From Thermoleophilaceae bacterium (GTDB taxonomy: Bacteria; Actinomycetota; Thermoleophilia; Solirubrobacterales; Thermoleophilaceae): 6,923 nt of DNA. The translations under genes and the position numbers were made by a program. Shown here in pieces: positions 5,783 to 6,923 of this stretch (position 1 is the first letter of the stretch; each line of letters begins with the position of its first letter). The stretch lies in contig JACCZR010000254.1 in assembly GCA_013695855.1 (NCBI GenBank), positions 1 to 6,923 on the forward strand, written 5' to 3'. The notes below the pieces were generated by a model that saw only the letters and a program-made list of their open reading frames with translations, made no database searches and was not told the origin of the DNA.

Positions 5783-6923
5783 GATGGCCTCGAGCTTGCG
5801 GTGCTCGCTCCACCAGCGCTGGGGCTGCGCTCCTCCGCTGGGGCCTTCGCGATCGTGGCCTCGCCCACCACTAGGTCGCCGTCGAGCAGGACGGCGGTCT
5901 GGCCGGGCGCCACGGCGTCGACCGGCTGATCGAGCGAGAGCTCCAGCCTGGCGTGCTCACCCGCCGGCGGATTGCCGCCGATGCGACAGCCCACGGCCTT
6001 CGCTTGGTAGCGCAGCTTCACCGCGCGCACGCGCCCGCCGGGCCGGTGCAGGCGGGCATTCTCCACGCTCACACGGGTGGCCGCGAGCTCATCGCGCGGG
6101 CCCACCACCACGCGGTTTCGCGGGGCGTCCTTGGCCAGCACGAACAGGGGCTCCGCAGCGGCTACGCCCAAGCCGCGGCGCTGGCCCACGGTGAACAGGT
6201 GCTGGCCGTCATGGCGCCCAACGGAGCGCCCCGCACGGTCCACGATCTCTCCCGGGCGCTCGGACAGCCGGCTCCCCCCGTGGCGGCGAAGGAAGCCGCG
6301 GGGGCCCAGTCCGGCCACGAAGCAGAGGTCCTGGCTCTCGCGGCGCTCGGCAACGGGGAGCGCTGCGGCGCGCGCGAGATCGCGCACGTGGGGCTTGGCG
6401 AGCTCTCCGAGCGGGAAGCGCAGCCGCGCAAGGCGCTCGGGGGCAAGGCGGGCGAGCATGTAGCTCTGGTCCTTTTCGGGGCTGTCGGCGGCGCGCAGCA
6501 GCGGCCCCTCCCCGTCGTCGCGCACGCGGGCGTAGTGGCCGGTGGCCAGCTCTCCCGCGCCGAGGGCATCGGCGGCGTCGAGCATCGCGTCGAAGCGGAC
6601 CAACCCGTTGCATCGCACGCAGGGGTTGGGTGTGCTCCCCGCGGCGTGGGCATCCAGGAACGGGTCGACCACGTCGGCGCGGAACGCCTCGCGCATGTCG
6701 AGCGTGAAGTGCGGCAGGCCCATCGAGTGGGCCAGGGCGCGGGCACCGAGAACTGCGGCCGGCGAACAGCAGGAGCGCCCGCCGTCGGTAGCAGGGTCCG
6801 CCCACAGCTCGAGCGTCACGGCCACCACGTCGCGGCCCTCGGTGCGCAGCAGGTGCGCGGCCACCGCGCTGTCCACTCCGCCGCTGAGCGCCACCGCCAC
6901 GCGCCCCTCGCGCGGTGCGGCGG
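5779..6923 (-). CDS. mnmA: tRNA-specific 2-thiouridylase MnmA (5' end at or beyond the window edge)
   Basis: MnmA adenylates and thiolates U34 of Lys, Glu and Gln tRNAs in the cytoplasm, using sulfur passed from a cysteine desulfurase relay. The following positions count from an internal GTG at 6900, which would give 373 residues. The PP-loop is SGGVDS (6-11). The first catalytic cysteine is C94 in TPNPCVRCN, GHYARV follows at 121-126, and the second is C193 in ESQDLCFV. FTVGQRRGLG (236-245) precedes the C-terminal beta-barrel domains. Family proteins usually have one or more residues before the VAVALSGG strand, and the frame is open to the edge (AAPREGR before the GTG), so the true start may lie outside the window. 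A GAGGGG sequence 3 bases before the GTG keeps that start possible. The last 20 or so residues form a Ser/Ala-rich tail beyond the usual end. The stop overlaps the next gene's start. Confidence 0.95.
   Translation of the reverse strand, partial: AAPREGRVAVALSGGVDSAVAAHLLRTEGRDVVAVTLELWADPATDGGRSCCSPAAVLGARALAHSMGLPHFTLDMREAFRADVVDPFLDAHAAGSTPNPCVRCNGLVRFDAMLDAADALGAGELATGHYARVRDDGEGPLLRAADSPEKDQSYMLARLAPERLARLRFPLGELAKPHVRDLARAAALPVAERRESQDLCFVAGLGPRGFLRRHGGSRLSERPGEIVDRAGRSVGRHDGQHLFTVGQRRGLGVAAAEPLFVLAKDAPRNRVVVGPRDELAATRVSVENARLHRPGGRVRAVKLRYQAKAVGCRIGGNPPAGEHARLELSLDQPVDAVAPGQTAVLLDGDLVVGEATIAKAPAEERSPSAGGASTASSRPS

Larger units (their letters stand above)
1..6923 (-). other. Probable single transcription unit: mnmA, anti-sigma, sigma, solute-binding protein, alaS, ruvX, next gene
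   Basis: All seven genes run in the same direction. The junctions, in order of transcription, are a GTGA overlap at 5779-5782, a GTGA overlap at 5393-5396, a gap of 15 bases, a gap of 8 bases, a GTGA overlap at 439-442 and an ATGA overlap at 41-44. I see no hairpin followed by a T-run and no intergenic space for a conventional promoter. The promoter must lie to the right of the window or inside a coding region. Co-transcription is an inference from this spacing. Confidence 0.7.

Noticed and set aside
5397..5813. N-terminal extension of the sigma-factor frame by 139 codons.
   Set aside because: It overlaps the anti-sigma gene in a different frame, has no sigma-like motifs and shadow-like composition. 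The GTG at 5396 has a strong ribosome-binding site and the overlap pattern of its neighbours.

Overview
The window is very GC-rich, densely coding DNA with every credible gene on the minus strand. The likely source is a high-GC Gram-positive actinobacterium. A deep lineage such as Thermoleophilia (Solirubrobacter-like) is my best guess. This rests on the base composition, the frequent GTG starts, the SigB/SigF-type sigma factor next to an RsbW/UsfX-like anti-sigma gene, and the style of the MnmA and solute-binding proteins. The taxonomic guess is an inference from memory, not a search result.

Read in the direction of transcription (right to left), the layout is: mnmA, tRNA 2-thiouridylase, running off or starting close to the right edge; a short RsbW-like anti-sigma factor; a stress/sporulation-type group 3 sigma-70 factor; a lipoprotein solute-binding protein of the oligopeptide/nickel (SBP_bac_5) family; alaS, alanyl-tRNA synthetase; ruvX/yqgF, Holliday-junction resolvase-like or pre-16S rRNA nuclease; and the first 14 codons of another gene cut by the left edge.

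The six junctions are extremely tight. Four are 4-base stop/start overlaps (GTGA, GTGA, GTGA, ATGA), and the other two are gaps of 15 and 8 bases. There is no intergenic stretch that could hold a terminator or an ordinary promoter, so all genes are probably one translationally coupled transcription unit. It mixes translation housekeeping (MnmA, AlaS, RuvX) with an alternative sigma factor, its putative antagonist and a surface lipoprotein.

Nothing here is a mobile element, CRISPR array, phage or defence island. The points most worth a second look are three. The anti-sigma protein appears to have lost the usual ATP-binding and kinase residues. The sigma/anti-sigma pair sits inside a translation operon with no anti-anti-sigma gene. 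The solute-binding protein has no permease or ATPase beside it.
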